From the NCBI GenBank assembly GCA_002787815.1, contig PCUY01000031.1, positions 62,001-126,000 of the forward strand: a stretch of 64,000 nt of DNA. The letters are read 5' to 3'. Origin of the DNA: Bacteroidetes bacterium CG12_big_fil_rev_8_21_14_0_65_60_17 (GTDB lineage Bacteria > Bacteroidota > Rhodothermia > Rhodothermales > UBA10348). Numbering within the stretch: position 1 is the stretch's first letter; each line of letters starts with the position of its first letter. Positions 56,470 to 64,000 of the stretch are shown here, in pieces. The position numbers were made by a program, and so were the translations under genes. The notes under the pieces were generated by a model. It did not search any database and was not told the DNA's origin. It saw only the letters and a list, made by a program, of their open reading frames with translations.

Positions 56470-57459
56470 TCAGTGGACGCGCCTTTCGAGTTGTACGGTC
56501 AGTTGATGAAGCACATCACGCTCCAACCTCTTTGGCAGATGTTCCAGATGTGACCGGGCTGCTTCCGAGTGGAATATAACCGCTTTCTGCGCCGCATCCA
56601 GAATTCCTGTCGCAGAAAGACGTTGCCGCGCCTCGGGTACCTCGTCCGGATGCAGCCCGTTTGAAAGAATGCGCTGGAACCAGGAACGCTCAGGCCCTGA
56701 CGTAACCTCGAGAGCGCGCAACAGGAGCCAGGTCCGCTTGCCTGTAACCAGGTCGCCTCCCACCGGCTTTCCCCACGTGGGTTGACTGGCCGTCACATCC
56801 AGCAGATCGTCCTGGATCTGGAAAGCAAGACCCAGGTGTTCCCCGTAGGCTTCCAGACGTTCGATATCATCCGCGGGGGCATTTCCCAGCAGCGCACCGA
56901 GCACACAGGATGTCTGCAGCAGCGCAGCTGTTTTCTGACCAATCATTTGCATGTAGTCACGGAGAGGCACGTCCATTTCGCGTTCGAACTGCATGTCCCG
57001 GATCTGGCCCTCACACAGGGTTCTTACCGTGGCAAGGAAGCGACGGGTAAGCTCACGTCGCCGGGGCGATTCAACATCCGATACCAGTTCCATGGACAGC
57101 CCCATGAGGTAGTCCCCACACAGAATAGCGGTCGGATCGTCCCACTTCACATGTACGGCCGCACGACCCCGACGCTCTTCGGCCCCATCCATGATATCAT
57201 CGTGAACCAAGGTGAACGAATGGAAAACTTCCATGGCAAGTGCTATCGAAGCGGCATCCCTTTCCGGCGCATCGTACAGCGCTGCCGAAGAAAGCGTCAG
57301 AAGAGATCGGATCCTTTTCCCGGGTGACTGCAGAATATGACGAACGGGGCCATACAGCCCGACCGGGTCCTGCCGATGTTCCAGATCGGCCAACAGCTGG
57401 TCTACCCGCCTCCGGGATGTGGATATGAACTCGACTACAGCACCCGACACATCAGTCAC
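56470..57459 (-). CDS. Polyprenyl (geranylgeranyl/farnesyl-type) diphosphate synthase
   Basis: A 329-aa trans-isoprenyl diphosphate synthase, starting at GTG 57459. The first Asp-rich motif is in VHDDIMDGAEERRGR and the second in QIQDDLLDVTAS. It condenses IPP with allylic diphosphates. Product length cannot be read with certainty. It could supply geranylgeranyl diphosphate to the carotenoid operon 12 kb away or a longer quinone chain. It overlaps adk by 8 bp and is followed by ptsH. Confidence 0.93.
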   Translation of the reverse strand: MTDVSGAVVEFISTSRRRVDQLLADLEHRQDPVGLYGPVRHILQSPGKRIRSLLTLSSAALYDAPERDAASIALAMEVFHSFTLVHDDIMDGAEERRGRAAVHVKWDDPTAILCGDYLMGLSMELVSDVESPRRRELTRRFLATVRTLCEGQIRDMQFEREMDVPLRDYMQMIGQKTAALLQTSCVLGALLGNAPADDIERLEAYGEHLGLAFQIQDDLLDVTASQPTWGKPVGGDLVTGKRTWLLLRALEVTSGPERSWFQRILSNGLHPDEVPEARQRLSATGILDAAQKAVIFHSEAARSHLEHLPKRLERDVLHQLTVQLERRVH

Positions 57460-58087
57460 CCGTGTCGACTACCTGTAGAATACGATCACAGACGTCCGTG
57501 AAGCTCCCCTCTCCACTGATCTCGTGAAGCAGGCCGCGTTCCCGGAAAAATGCCACCACCGGATAGGTCTCCTTCCTGTATACACCCAATCTGTGCAGAA
57601 TGGCATCCGGTCGGTCATCCTTGCGCTGAACGACGTCCTCCTCGGGGACACCGGCCGGAACCGGCTTGTAATCCAGGTGGTAGTTCTCTCCGGTGCGGAT
57701 ATTTATACGGCGCTTGGAGAGACGATCTACAATCACATGGTCCGACACAACCAGACTGATGACGGCCGTTAGCGATGAATCATTCTCCTCCAGATCCGAC
57801 ATCAACCAGTTGGCCTGATCAATCGTGCGCGGATAACCATCCAGTACGAATTGATCAAAACCCGCTTCCCGAAGGGCCCCGTTGGCCAGCTCACGGACGA
57901 GTGCTCCGGGGACGAGGTGGCCGGATTCCACGTATTCCTTCGCCTTGAGGCCGAGTTCCGTCTCCTCCCGGATGGCCCTTCGAAGCAGAATGCCCGTCGA
58001 GATATGGGCTACCCCCCGTTTTTCAACCAGCATACTGGCCTGGCTGCCTTTGCCGACACCGGGAGGACCGAACAGAACAATTCGCAT
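57452..58087 (-). CDS. adk: Adenylate kinase
   Basis: A 211-aa enzyme interconverting ATP + AMP and 2 ADP. The P-loop GPPGVGKGSQ lies at residues 7-16, with the AMP site FVLDGYPRTIDQAN and a long-type lid (GENYHLDYKPVPAGVPEEDVVQRKDDR) that lacks zinc cysteines. It is the first gene of the adk-polyprenyl synthetase-ptsH-ptsI run, with the synthetase start inside its 3' end. Confidence 0.95.
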   Translation of the reverse strand: MRIVLFGPPGVGKGSQASMLVEKRGVAHISTGILLRRAIREETELGLKAKEYVESGHLVPGALVRELANGALREAGFDQFVLDGYPRTIDQANWLMSDLEENDSSLTAVISLVVSDHVIVDRLSKRRINIRTGENYHLDYKPVPAGVPEEDVVQRKDDRPDAILHRLGVYRKETYPVVAFFRERGLLHEISGEGSFTDVCDRILQVVDTGD

Positions 58088-58171
58088 GATGCAGTGGGGT
58101 TCAAAAAGAAGAGGGCATTCGACACGGAAACCAAAGAAATGATTCCCGGAGATCTGTGGATGGCAGAGACT

Positions 58172-58693
58172 TCACCGGTCCTGGCGCTTTCGCTCCAACC
58201 AGGCAACAGCTTGGTGCACAAGTTCCCTGGAGAAGGCAGATGACAGCGAATGCGAAAAATGGTGTACGACAAGCCCAATCAGGCCACGTGACTGTCGCAG
58301 CTCCAAAATGGGCGGATGCTCCTCAAGCGCCGCTCTTACAGCATCAGACGGATCTTCGCCGACCTTGATCTGCTCCGCAATGCGCTGTGTCAGGCGTTCG
58401 GATACATGATCAAGTCCCTCCTCGTAGGGCGTCCAACGCCGCGAGCGCAGTCCCCGCACGGCCAGAAATACACTCACCGCTGCCACGACGGGCAAGAGCC
58501 GTCGTCCCCTGAGTCGGCGGAAGGCGCTACCCAGTACTCCTGAACCCGTCGGTACATACGACTGTACGGCATTGATGCGATCGGAGATACGTCGTTGCCG
58601 CACTGCCAGCTCCTCTTCGAGTTCTTCCCGGCGCGACGTGCGCCCCGTACGAGGCGCTGCCGACGGTGTGTTGAGACTTGATTTACTCGGCAT
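58172..58693 (-). CDS. Small membrane-anchored protein of unknown function
   Basis: A 173-aa protein, taken from ATG 58693 (MPSKSSLNT; ATG 58699 also possible). A basic/acidic helical N-terminus (RREELEEELAVRQRRISDRINAV) precedes one hydrophobic stretch (LLPVVAAVSVFLAVRGL) and an acidic helical tail. It overlaps the upstream holin-like gene by about 11 bp. The order (phage-holin-family protein, then a YtxH/DUF3618-like anchor) is common in environmental bacteria. The function is unknown. Confidence 0.65.
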   Translation of the reverse strand: MPSKSSLNTPSAAPRTGRTSRREELEEELAVRQRRISDRINAVQSYVPTGSGVLGSAFRRLRGRRLLPVVAAVSVFLAVRGLRSRRWTPYEEGLDHVSERLTQRIAEQIKVGEDPSDAVRAALEEHPPILELRQSRGLIGLVVHHFSHSLSSAFSRELVHQAVAWLERKRQDR

Positions 58694-59120
58694 GACCATG
58701 CTCCGGAAGCTTTTTGTCGGTGCGCGCAGCGCCGGACTCATCCCCCTCACGGAACAGTCTGGGTGCCACACGGGGCCGCGAGGACTTGACCACTACGGCC
58801 ACAAGAAACCCGATCACAGCAACGATCAGAAATCCCAGAGCCGTACTGCCTGTCCATTCCCCCAGCGCAAATGCCGCCGCCATGGCCAGAAAGAGCAGCG
58901 CCAGCCCGATCAGCAGAATAACAATCGCTGCCTGGGCCATACGGTTGACCACGTCCTGGATACGTTCCTCCAGGTCCACCTGGAAGAGCTCCACACGCAG
59001 CTCCACCCACTCACGTATATCACTGAAAAATTGTCGGCTCTGCTGCGCCACCCCTTCAGGATCTGCTTCCGGGGTACCCGTACGACCTTGTGGTCTATGT
59101 TCACTTTTTGGAGTTTCCAT
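58683..59120 (-). CDS. Phage-holin-family (YqjE-like) membrane protein
   Basis: A 145-aa protein with a charged helical N-terminus (REWVELRVELFQVDLEERIQDVV) and two TM helices (AIVILLIGLALLFLAMAAAFAL and ALGFLIVAVIGFLVAVVV). This is the layout of the chromosomal phage-holin-3 superfamily, not of a lysis holin. Nothing phage-like surrounds it. It lies 21 bp downstream of the LuxC-like gene. Confidence 0.8.
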   Translation of the reverse strand: METPKSEHRPQGRTGTPEADPEGVAQQSRQFFSDIREWVELRVELFQVDLEERIQDVVNRMAQAAIVILLIGLALLFLAMAAAFALGEWTGSTALGFLIVAVIGFLVAVVVKSSRPRVAPRLFREGDESGAARTDKKLPEHGHAE

Positions 59121-59141
59121 GAGGGGTAAACGTCCGCGTCA

Positions 59142-60215
59142 TCAAAAGTGTTCTTGAAAGAACTCCTTGTGAGACATTCCGTCCGGGCACCAGGAGAGGG
59201 GCGGTCGCTGTGCGCTGCCCAGCTGCTCAACCTGCATACCACAGCGCTCGGACCAGGTATCCAGTCGCTCTTCCCGCACGTATACCGACTGCAGCCGTTC
59301 ACGATGACCCGAAATCCAGGATGACACCTCTTCCGGATGACCATATGGCACCCAGCGGATGTGCCCTGGCCCCTGTTCTTCCGCCTCGCCACATGAGAGC
59401 AGAAACGAGGGCCCATCTCCCCAAGCGTGAGGCTGGTCCAATGCCGCCAGAAATCCTTTCTGCATGACGAGCGCACCGGATGTTTTCGGGTGCACCGGAA
59501 ACGTGCCGCGAAAAACAGCGAGTGCCTCAAGAAGGGCATCTGGCGACTGGTCCTCAGGGACGAACACGATAGCCGCACTCCGGCATCCCAGTCCTTCATG
59601 CAACAACATGTCTTCGGAGGCCGCCACCAGCTCATCCGAGCTCTCCGCACCGTCCAGTACGGCCACGGAGAAACGATGGCCCCTGAGCCAGCAACGCTCC
59701 CGTGGGATACCGGCGTCAGCGGCCTTCCCGGAGATGATGTCCATCGTCTCGTCCGAACCGGAGGCGATCAGAAGATCTGCCTCCTGCAGCACATCTTCGA
59801 CAGATGCGACGGCCGCATCCATACACGAACTTCCACCGAAGGTGTGCAGCAGCTCATCCAGAAATGATGGCAACAACCAGGGTGAACGACTCGATACCGT
59901 TCCCCGCCAGGTGAATCCAGCAAGAACGGCCGCCACAAGATCCTGCAACTCGACAAGCGGAATATGCCCCGGATTCAGTACGGCAAGTCTGCGCCCGTTG
60001 CCCAGCCCCTTGAGCTGTCGGCACCAGCTCCGGAGCACATCCACATCCCGGAGTGTATCCATGGAACGATTTATCGCGAATGCCACGGCTTCTTCGGTAA
60101 ACCGGTGAGTATCCAGATCGAGTGTTGCCTCTACGGCGGCCACGCGCACCGGATGATCCACATCGACCCACTCGCGCGCGCACGCACTCAGCACCTCGCA
60201 CACATCCGGGGTCAT
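59142..60215 (-). CDS. LuxC-family acyl-CoA reductase-like protein
   Basis: A 357-aa aldehyde-dehydrogenase-fold protein of the LuxC type. Landmarks are GNGRRLAVLNPGHIPLVELQDLVAAVLAG near the N-terminus and LLIASGSDETMDII in the middle. HEGLGCRSAAIVFVP contains the probable catalytic cysteine. LuxC reduces fatty acyl groups to aldehydes in luminous bacteria; no other lux gene is here, so it may make fatty aldehydes for other lipids. Its ATG overlaps crcB (ATGA), so it belongs to the thiolase-crcB operon. Confidence 0.8.
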   Translation of the reverse strand: MTPDVCEVLSACAREWVDVDHPVRVAAVEATLDLDTHRFTEEAVAFAINRSMDTLRDVDVLRSWCRQLKGLGNGRRLAVLNPGHIPLVELQDLVAAVLAGFTWRGTVSSRSPWLLPSFLDELLHTFGGSSCMDAAVASVEDVLQEADLLIASGSDETMDIISGKAADAGIPRERCWLRGHRFSVAVLDGAESSDELVAASEDMLLHEGLGCRSAAIVFVPEDQSPDALLEALAVFRGTFPVHPKTSGALVMQKGFLAALDQPHAWGDGPSFLLSCGEAEEQGPGHIRWVPYGHPEEVSSWISGHRERLQSVYVREERLDTWSERCGMQVEQLGSAQRPPLSWCPDGMSHKEFFQEHF

Positions 60216-60589
60216 GGCGTCAGTAGTGTGCGTCCCAGATATATACCACCGATCACAGCCAGCAGCGCTCCAATATTGTTGGCGGCGACATTCAGAAGCG
60301 CAGGCGGCAAACCAGCCTCCTCATACAGCCGGAAACTCTCCAGGCTGAATGTCGAGAACGTGGTAAATGCACCCATCATGCCAATCACGAACAAAGCGTT
60401 CAGGCGTTGCTGCCCGACGGTCTGTCCCAGGATGGACCACAGCAATCCCGCGATGAACGAGCCCAGCATGTTTACCGCGAGCGTCCCCCACGGGAACGCG
60501 GCTCCCATTGTTCGCAGTACTACGTTCGATACGGCGAAACGCATCACCGCGCCCATGGCTCCACCCAGGGCTACATACACTACCGACAT
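60212..60589 (-). CDS. crcB: Fluoride channel CrcB/Fluc
   Basis: A 125-aa four-helix membrane protein. The ATG at 60589 gives MSVVYVALGGAMGAVMRF; the ORF track's extra 16 residues overlap the thiolase. The family features WGTLAVNMLGSFIAGLL and FTTFSTFSLE (fluoride-pore Phe/Thr residues) are intact. It exports fluoride as a dual-topology dimer. There is one gene, not the paired form, so a homodimer is expected. It is coupled to the thiolase (TGATG) and to the LuxC-like gene (ATGA). Confidence 0.94.
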   Translation of the reverse strand: MSVVYVALGGAMGAVMRFAVSNVVLRTMGAAFPWGTLAVNMLGSFIAGLLWSILGQTVGQQRLNALFVIGMMGAFTTFSTFSLESFRLYEEAGLPPALLNVAANNIGALLAVIGGIYLGRTLLTP

Positions 60590-61779
60590 CAGACCCGCTC
60601 CAGGGCAACGGCTGTGCCGCCGCCGGTACCGTGGCAAATTGCAGCCATGCCTTTTCCCTTTTCGTGGCGGTGCAGGGCGTGCGTGAGCGTCGTCACAATA
60701 CGCGAGCCGCTGCAGCCGATGGGGTGGCCCAGCGCCACCGCACCTCCATGTACGTTGATCCGCTCCATGTCGACTTCCAACATGGAGCTGTACAGAATGC
60801 TGTTGATGGCAAAGGCCTCGTTGTTTTCGTGCAGATCGAAATCCTGGATCGACATGCCCATTTTATCCAGTGCCTTCCTGACCGCAGGTATCGGCGCTTC
60901 CGTGAAGCGCCACGATGCACCTGCGGAAATACCCGACCCCATGATGCGCGCCAGCGGCGTAAGGCCGTGTTCCTTGACGGCACGCTCACTGGCCAACATG
61001 ATGGCCGAAGCACCATCGGATATCTGGCTGGCACTGCCCGCCGTCAGCACACCTTCCTCGGCAAATGCCGGCCGCAGACGCGCAAGCGATTCTGTTGTCG
61101 TATTGGCCCGAATGCCTTCGTCGCGCGCCAGGGTTTCCGTGCCGCGGCGCACCTTGTACTCGATGGGGGCCGTTTCGGCATCGTACGCTCCCGATTCCCA
61201 CGCCTCGTGCGCCCGTTTGTGCGATGCAAGGGCCACACGGTCGAGCGCCTCCCTCGTGATTCCCTTCTCTGCGGCAATCCGCTCGGTCTGACTGCCCATG
61301 GCCTCACCGGACATGGGATCCGTCAGGCCGTCATGAAGAACCAGATCGGTCAGTCCTTCTGGATTACCCATCAGAAACTTGTAGCCCCAACGGGCACGCG
61401 ATGACAGATAGAAGCCGGTGCCGGACATGGACTCCGCACCTCCTGTCAGTACCAGATCGGCATCATCTGCCTTGATCATGGACGCACCCTGCATGAGCGC
61501 CAGCATACCGGAAGAGCACACCATATCAACGGCAAAACCGTCTATGTGGTCCGGAATACCTGCCTTGAGGGCAGCCTGTCTGGGAATGAGTTGTCCGTGG
61601 CCACCCCGGAGTACGTTGCCGAAAATATACAGGTCGAGCGCACCGGCGTCTACGCCACTCCGCTCCACGGACGCCTTCATGACGTGGGCCGCCAGGTCGA
61701 CCGGAGAAATGCCTGAAAGGGAACCACCGAAGGTGCCGATGGGCGTACGGACCGCATCTACAATGAATACATCACGCAT
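60589..61779 (-). CDS. Acetyl-CoA acetyltransferase (thiolase)
   Basis: A 396-aa thiolase starting at ATG 61779 (MRDVFIVDAVRTPIGTFGG). The acyl-accepting cysteine is in VCSSGMLALMQGA, the histidine in GGAVALGHPIGCSGSRIV, and the second cysteine in ICHGTGGGTAVALERV. It could work in degradation or in forming acetoacetyl-CoA; no 3-hydroxyacyl-CoA dehydrogenase or PHB gene is adjacent. It heads the crcB-luxC-like-holin operon. Confidence 0.93.
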   Translation of the reverse strand: MRDVFIVDAVRTPIGTFGGSLSGISPVDLAAHVMKASVERSGVDAGALDLYIFGNVLRGGHGQLIPRQAALKAGIPDHIDGFAVDMVCSSGMLALMQGASMIKADDADLVLTGGAESMSGTGFYLSSRARWGYKFLMGNPEGLTDLVLHDGLTDPMSGEAMGSQTERIAAEKGITREALDRVALASHKRAHEAWESGAYDAETAPIEYKVRRGTETLARDEGIRANTTTESLARLRPAFAEEGVLTAGSASQISDGASAIMLASERAVKEHGLTPLARIMGSGISAGASWRFTEAPIPAVRKALDKMGMSIQDFDLHENNEAFAINSILYSSMLEVDMERINVHGGAVALGHPIGCSGSRIVTTLTHALHRHEKGKGMAAICHGTGGGTAVALERV

Positions 61780-61840
61780 GGAGAAAAGGAGTTCGGACTG
61801 ATACAATTGTTGGCCCGTCTCCTACGCGATGCGTCTGCGT

Positions 61841-62116
61841 TCAGTTCTCCCAGTTTGCCAAGGAGAGATCATCCCGCGTATGGTAGGCAAAGTAGCCTAT
61901 CAGCAGTCCGCGAACCAGCAACTGTGCCTCGTGCAGGTTTGTGGTGAAGGCTTCCTCCTTGGCCTGGATACGAAGCCGTCCGTCACCAAGACGCTCCACA
62001 CTGCGGATCAGACCGAAGTCTTTGCCAAGCTCCATCAATTCCTGGAGCGTGGGCTCACGATAGGGCTCCGGCTCCTGCAGATCGGCGAGGGGTCGGAATG
62101 TTGGCGAAGTGTTCAC
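61841..62116 (-). CDS. Small protein of unknown function
   Basis: A 91-aa protein from a GTG start at 62116. It has an acidic N-terminus (LQEPEPYREPTLQELMELGKDFGLI), then a beta-rich middle (GRLRIQAKEEAF) and a hydrophobic helix-like stretch (AQLLVRGLLIGYFAYHT). No signal peptide or known family is recognised. It lies upstream of the thiolase operon on the same strand (61-bp gap). Confidence 0.6.
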   Translation of the reverse strand: MNTSPTFRPLADLQEPEPYREPTLQELMELGKDFGLIRSVERLGDGRLRIQAKEEAFTTNLHEAQLLVRGLLIGYFAYHTRDDLSLANWEN

Positions 62117-62203
62117 GATACGTGTAGGGCAAGATGGATTCTTGGTCTTGTATCGGCCAGCCCGTTCGTATCCTTAAAAGTGAAGTAGAGCACGCCCCGA
62201 TTG

Positions 62204-62707
62204 TCACAGTATGGACCGGAACGTGGAGGGTAGGTCGTCCGCATCCTCCGACTTGGGAATCTCCTGCTCAGACGAAACGCCGTGAGAACCGCAGTGCGCC
62301 TTGTATGCACCGACCAGATCCATGGCAATGGCCGATGCCGAACGCCCCTCGATATTGCGCCGTTCCAGAATGAACACGGGCTCGGAATCCTTGAACAGTG
62401 CAATGAAGGGCGACGAGGGAGGAATGCCTGGCATGTACTCCCTGGCTCGCGCTGTGGCGTCCAGGTCCTGCCCGGCGAATACCGTTGTGTACGCATCCGG
62501 CTGAACAGGGGCCTGTCGTGCCAGCGAAACAGCCGGGCGGGCGTTGGCGGCCGCGCAACCACACACGCTGTTGACGATCAGGACCATCGTACCCGTTGCC
62601 GCCTTTTCGAAGGCGGCATCGACCGCTTCCGGCGTCATGAGTTCTTCAACACCGACACGGGTCAATTCGGCCCGCATGGGAGCAACAAGAGGTTCGGGAT
62701 ATGGCAT
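62204..62707 (-). CDS. BrxA/BrxB-family bacilliredoxin-like protein
   Basis: A 167-aa thioredoxin-fold protein of the BrxA/BrxB (DUF1094) family. It has the CGC redox motif in NSVCGCAAANARPAVSLA, the FAGQDLDATARAREYM stretch, and SSPFIALFKDSEPVFILERRNIEGRSA. In firmicutes these proteins remove bacillithiol from modified proteins. The ATG at 62707 is chosen because residues before it (to 63352) are not conserved and would overlap the divergent lipoprotein gene. The C-terminal ~25 residues (SSEQEIPKSEDADD...) look like an added tail. Confidence 0.9.
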   Translation of the reverse strand: MPYPEPLVAPMRAELTRVGVEELMTPEAVDAAFEKAATGTMVLIVNSVCGCAAANARPAVSLARQAPVQPDAYTTVFAGQDLDATARAREYMPGIPPSSPFIALFKDSEPVFILERRNIEGRSASAIAMDLVGAYKAHCGSHGVSSEQEIPKSEDADDLPSTFRSIL

Positions 62708-62812
62708 GGGCGCGTGACGTTGATTGTTGATGGGTACACGGAAACGGAAGCAGACCGGAATTTGATCCAACCCCCGGCTTAAGGCGTGCCTGCCTCCGCC
62801 GAAACTCCGACC

Positions 62813-63388
62813 ATGTATCGTGTCATTGCCATCAGCTACCTGTTGTTCTTCTCGGGATGCGCCGCACTGCAGTCTCCCCGACCCGGTGCGTCCGTCATTG
62901 CACACGAGACCGGGCGTTCGGATGAAGCATCCGATTCGACATGGCAGGCAATGGACGCTCTGCTGCGTCAATATGCCGAGCGGTGGCTCGACACGCCCTA
63001 TCTTTTCGGCGGTGCGTCCCATCGGGGCGTGGACTGCAGCGGACTCATCCAACGCGTCTACGCTGACGCGCTGAACGTTTCGCTTCCCAGGACCACATCC
63101 GAACAGATTCGGGCAGGAACACGCGTCAGTCTGAAACGCACACGGCCTGGTGATCTCGTATTTTTCGAGCCTCGTGGAAAGAGTCGTCATGCGGGTATCG
63201 TACTTGACGGCCAACAGTTCCTTCACGCCTCGTCGAGCCGCGGTGTCATGATATCCCCGCTGGACCGTGGATACTGGTCGCAACACATGAAAACGGCCCG
63301 GCGTATTGTCTCGGCCGACGACATTCCTGGCTTGTTGTCCCGACGTGCACAAGCTGGCCCGGCTGTTCCCGACCTCACGGAACGCTGA
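62813..63388 (+). CDS. NlpC/P60 cell-wall peptidase lipoprotein
   Basis: A 191-aa lipoprotein starting at ATG 62813 (MYRVIAISYLLFFSGCAALQ, lipobox FSGC). The NlpC/P60 domain holds the catalytic cysteine in VDCSGLIQRVY and the histidine in KSRHAGIVLDG. It likely cuts peptidoglycan stem peptides. It diverges from the bacilliredoxin gene and is followed by a strong terminator before greA. Confidence 0.94.
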   Translation: MYRVIAISYLLFFSGCAALQSPRPGASVIAHETGRSDEASDSTWQAMDALLRQYAERWLDTPYLFGGASHRGVDCSGLIQRVYADALNVSLPRTTSEQIRAGTRVSLKRTRPGDLVFFEPRGKSRHAGIVLDGQQFLHASSSRGVMISPLDRGYWSQHMKTARRIVSADDIPGLLSRRAQAGPAVPDLTER

Positions 63389-63452
63389 CCAACGCGTTCA
63401 GGCCCGCAGACGGAAACAGCCATTTCAGTAACGCGTTGAAGTCCCGGTTACG

Positions 63453-63482
63453 ACGCTGCCGCTCCACGCGGCAGCGTTTTTT
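63453..63482 (+). terminator. Intrinsic terminator after the NlpC/P60 gene
   Basis: Perfect 10-bp arms ACGCTGCCGC / GCGGCAGCGT enclose the 5-nt loop TCCAC, followed directly by a run of T. This is the clearest rho-independent terminator in the window, 65 bp past the lipoprotein stop and 41 bp before greA. Confidence 0.9.
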
Positions 63483-63523
63483 CATTCTGGAGCCACCCGA
63501 CACGATACTCAGCCGCAACGCGT

Positions 63524-64000
63524 ATGGAAACGCCCAAGATCACCTACCTGACCAAAGAAGGTCTACAGAAGTTGAAGGACGAACTGCAGTTCCTGCGTAC
63601 CAGGGAACGTGCGCGCATTGCCGAAGCCATCGCTGAAGCCCGGGCGCAGGGTGACCTGTCGGAAAATGCGGAATACGACGCTGCGAAAGAGGAGCAGGGA
63701 CACCTGGAGTCGAAGATAGCCAAACTGGAAGCCACGATCGCATCCGCGCGCATCGTGGATGAAAGCCAGATTGACAGCTCCAAGGCTTACATCCTCTCCC
63801 GGGTCACGGTCCGCAACAAGGCCAACAACACGGAACAGACCTTCACACTCGTCGCACCTGAAGAAGCCGACCTTGCCGGTGGCAAAATATCCATAAAGAG
63901 TCCCATCGGCTCGGGTCTGCTGGGGAAATCCGTAGGCGATACGGCCGACATCAAGGTACCGGCGGGCATGGTCACCTTTGAAATCATTGACATCACGCGC
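63524..64000 (+). CDS. greA: Transcription elongation factor GreA (3' truncated by window)
   Basis: The ATG at 63524 opens a frame with no stop up to the last base, giving 159 residues. It is absent from the ORF track because its stop lies outside the window. The sequence is clearly GreA: METPKITYLTKEGLQKLKDEL, then the coiled-coil tip GDLSENAEYDAAKEEQ with the acidic residues that reach into the RNA polymerase channel, and the C-terminal GSGLLGKSVGDTADIKVPAG. GreA stimulates cleavage of backtracked RNA. Only the last few residues should be missing. The terminator ahead of it isolates its transcription from the NlpC gene. Confidence 0.96.
   Translation, partial: METPKITYLTKEGLQKLKDELQFLRTRERARIAEAIAEARAQGDLSENAEYDAAKEEQGHLESKIAKLEATIASARIVDESQIDSSKAYILSRVTVRNKANNTEQTFTLVAPEEADLAGGKISIKSPIGSGLLGKSVGDTADIKVPAGMVTFEIIDITR

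Noticed and set aside
58683-59120. Holin-like gene as evidence of a prophage
   Set aside because: It belongs to a chromosomal membrane-protein family; no integrase, capsid, terminase or lysin gene is nearby.
60508-61404. 298-aa plus-strand ORF opposite the thiolase
   Set aside because: Antisense of a well-conserved thiolase; no signature.
62708-63352. 215-residue N-terminal extension of the bacilliredoxin ORF
   Set aside because: It runs antisense through the NlpC/P60 gene, and the family start is at ATG 62707.

Overview
The window is a GC-rich (by eye, not computed), gene-dense chromosomal segment of a Gram-negative bacterium. It has lipoproteins, outer-membrane beta-barrels, BamB-, SurA- and LolC/E-like proteins. 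The carotenoid set (CruF-type hydratase, CrtB, CrtI, CruG-type glycosyltransferase, acyltransferase, B12 photoreceptor regulator) resembles that of salinixanthin-type pigment makers, and Shine-Dalgarno sequences are nearly absent. Together these suggest a member of the Rhodothermota (Rhodothermus/Salinibacter relatives) or a near neighbour. That placement is an inference from gene content only. No rRNA, CRISPR array, insertion sequence, phage or plasmid module was seen, no intergenic gap exceeds about 300 bp, and the only RNA gene is tRNA-Pro(GGG).

Layout: 1-2.7 kb, two periplasmic peptidyl-prolyl isomerases (the first cut by the window edge) and a MoxR ATPase. 2.7-5.5 kb, an AI-2E-type permease and an M23 endopeptidase, divergent with about 9 bp between them. 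5.5-8.8 kb, minus-strand fbp-thrB-thrC with overlapping ends. 8.8-12 kb, a DUF2064 transferase, a cysteine desulfurase and, divergently, murA. 12-15.5 kb, a very large predicted outer-membrane protein. 15.7-19.6 kb, a ferredoxin-NADP reductase and copA-copZ. 19.7-21.7 kb, a LacI regulator overlapping purC. 21.7-24.1 kb, moaDE, a peroxiredoxin and a LolC/E-like permease. 24.2-27 kb, a 928-residue protein with a gas-vesicle GvpL/GvpF domain at its C-terminus and an array of about nine 44-residue helical repeats ahead of it. 27.2-31.3 kb, pruA overlapping a 2,4-diaminopentanoate-dehydrogenase-like gene, then a small membrane protein overlapping a GntR regulator. 31.2-38.1 kb, a PgpH-type HD phosphohydrolase, an SSS symporter, ligA and a RodZ-like protein. 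38.3-39.2 kb, a PIG-L-type lipoprotein.

39.2-45.9 kb is a complete, tightly overlapping carotenoid operon headed by a CarH-type B12 regulator: carH, a cruF-crtB fusion, a PlsC-type acyltransferase, crtI, idi and a cruG-like glycosyltransferase. Together these could make a glycosylated, acylated C40 carotenoid under light control. Next come tRNA-Pro, a MerR regulator, an EamA exporter and a small barrel-like protein. 48.4-54.3 kb holds CvpA, a YqeY-family protein, a PEGA protein, a BamB-like lipoprotein and a gluzincin/beta-propeller/beta-barrel fusion. 54.5-58.1 kb is adk, a polyprenyl synthetase, ptsH and ptsI. 58.2-61.8 kb is a thiolase, crcB, a LuxC-like acyl-CoA reductase and two membrane proteins. 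The window ends with a small unknown gene, a bacilliredoxin, an NlpC/P60 lipoprotein with a strong terminator, and greA running off the right edge (absent from the ORF track because it has no stop here).

The strongest candidates for something new are the orphan repeat-GvpL/F protein (24.2-27.0 kb), the carotenoid operon with its CruF-CrtB fusion, the protease-propeller-barrel protein, and the perfect 20-bp palindrome upstream of murA.
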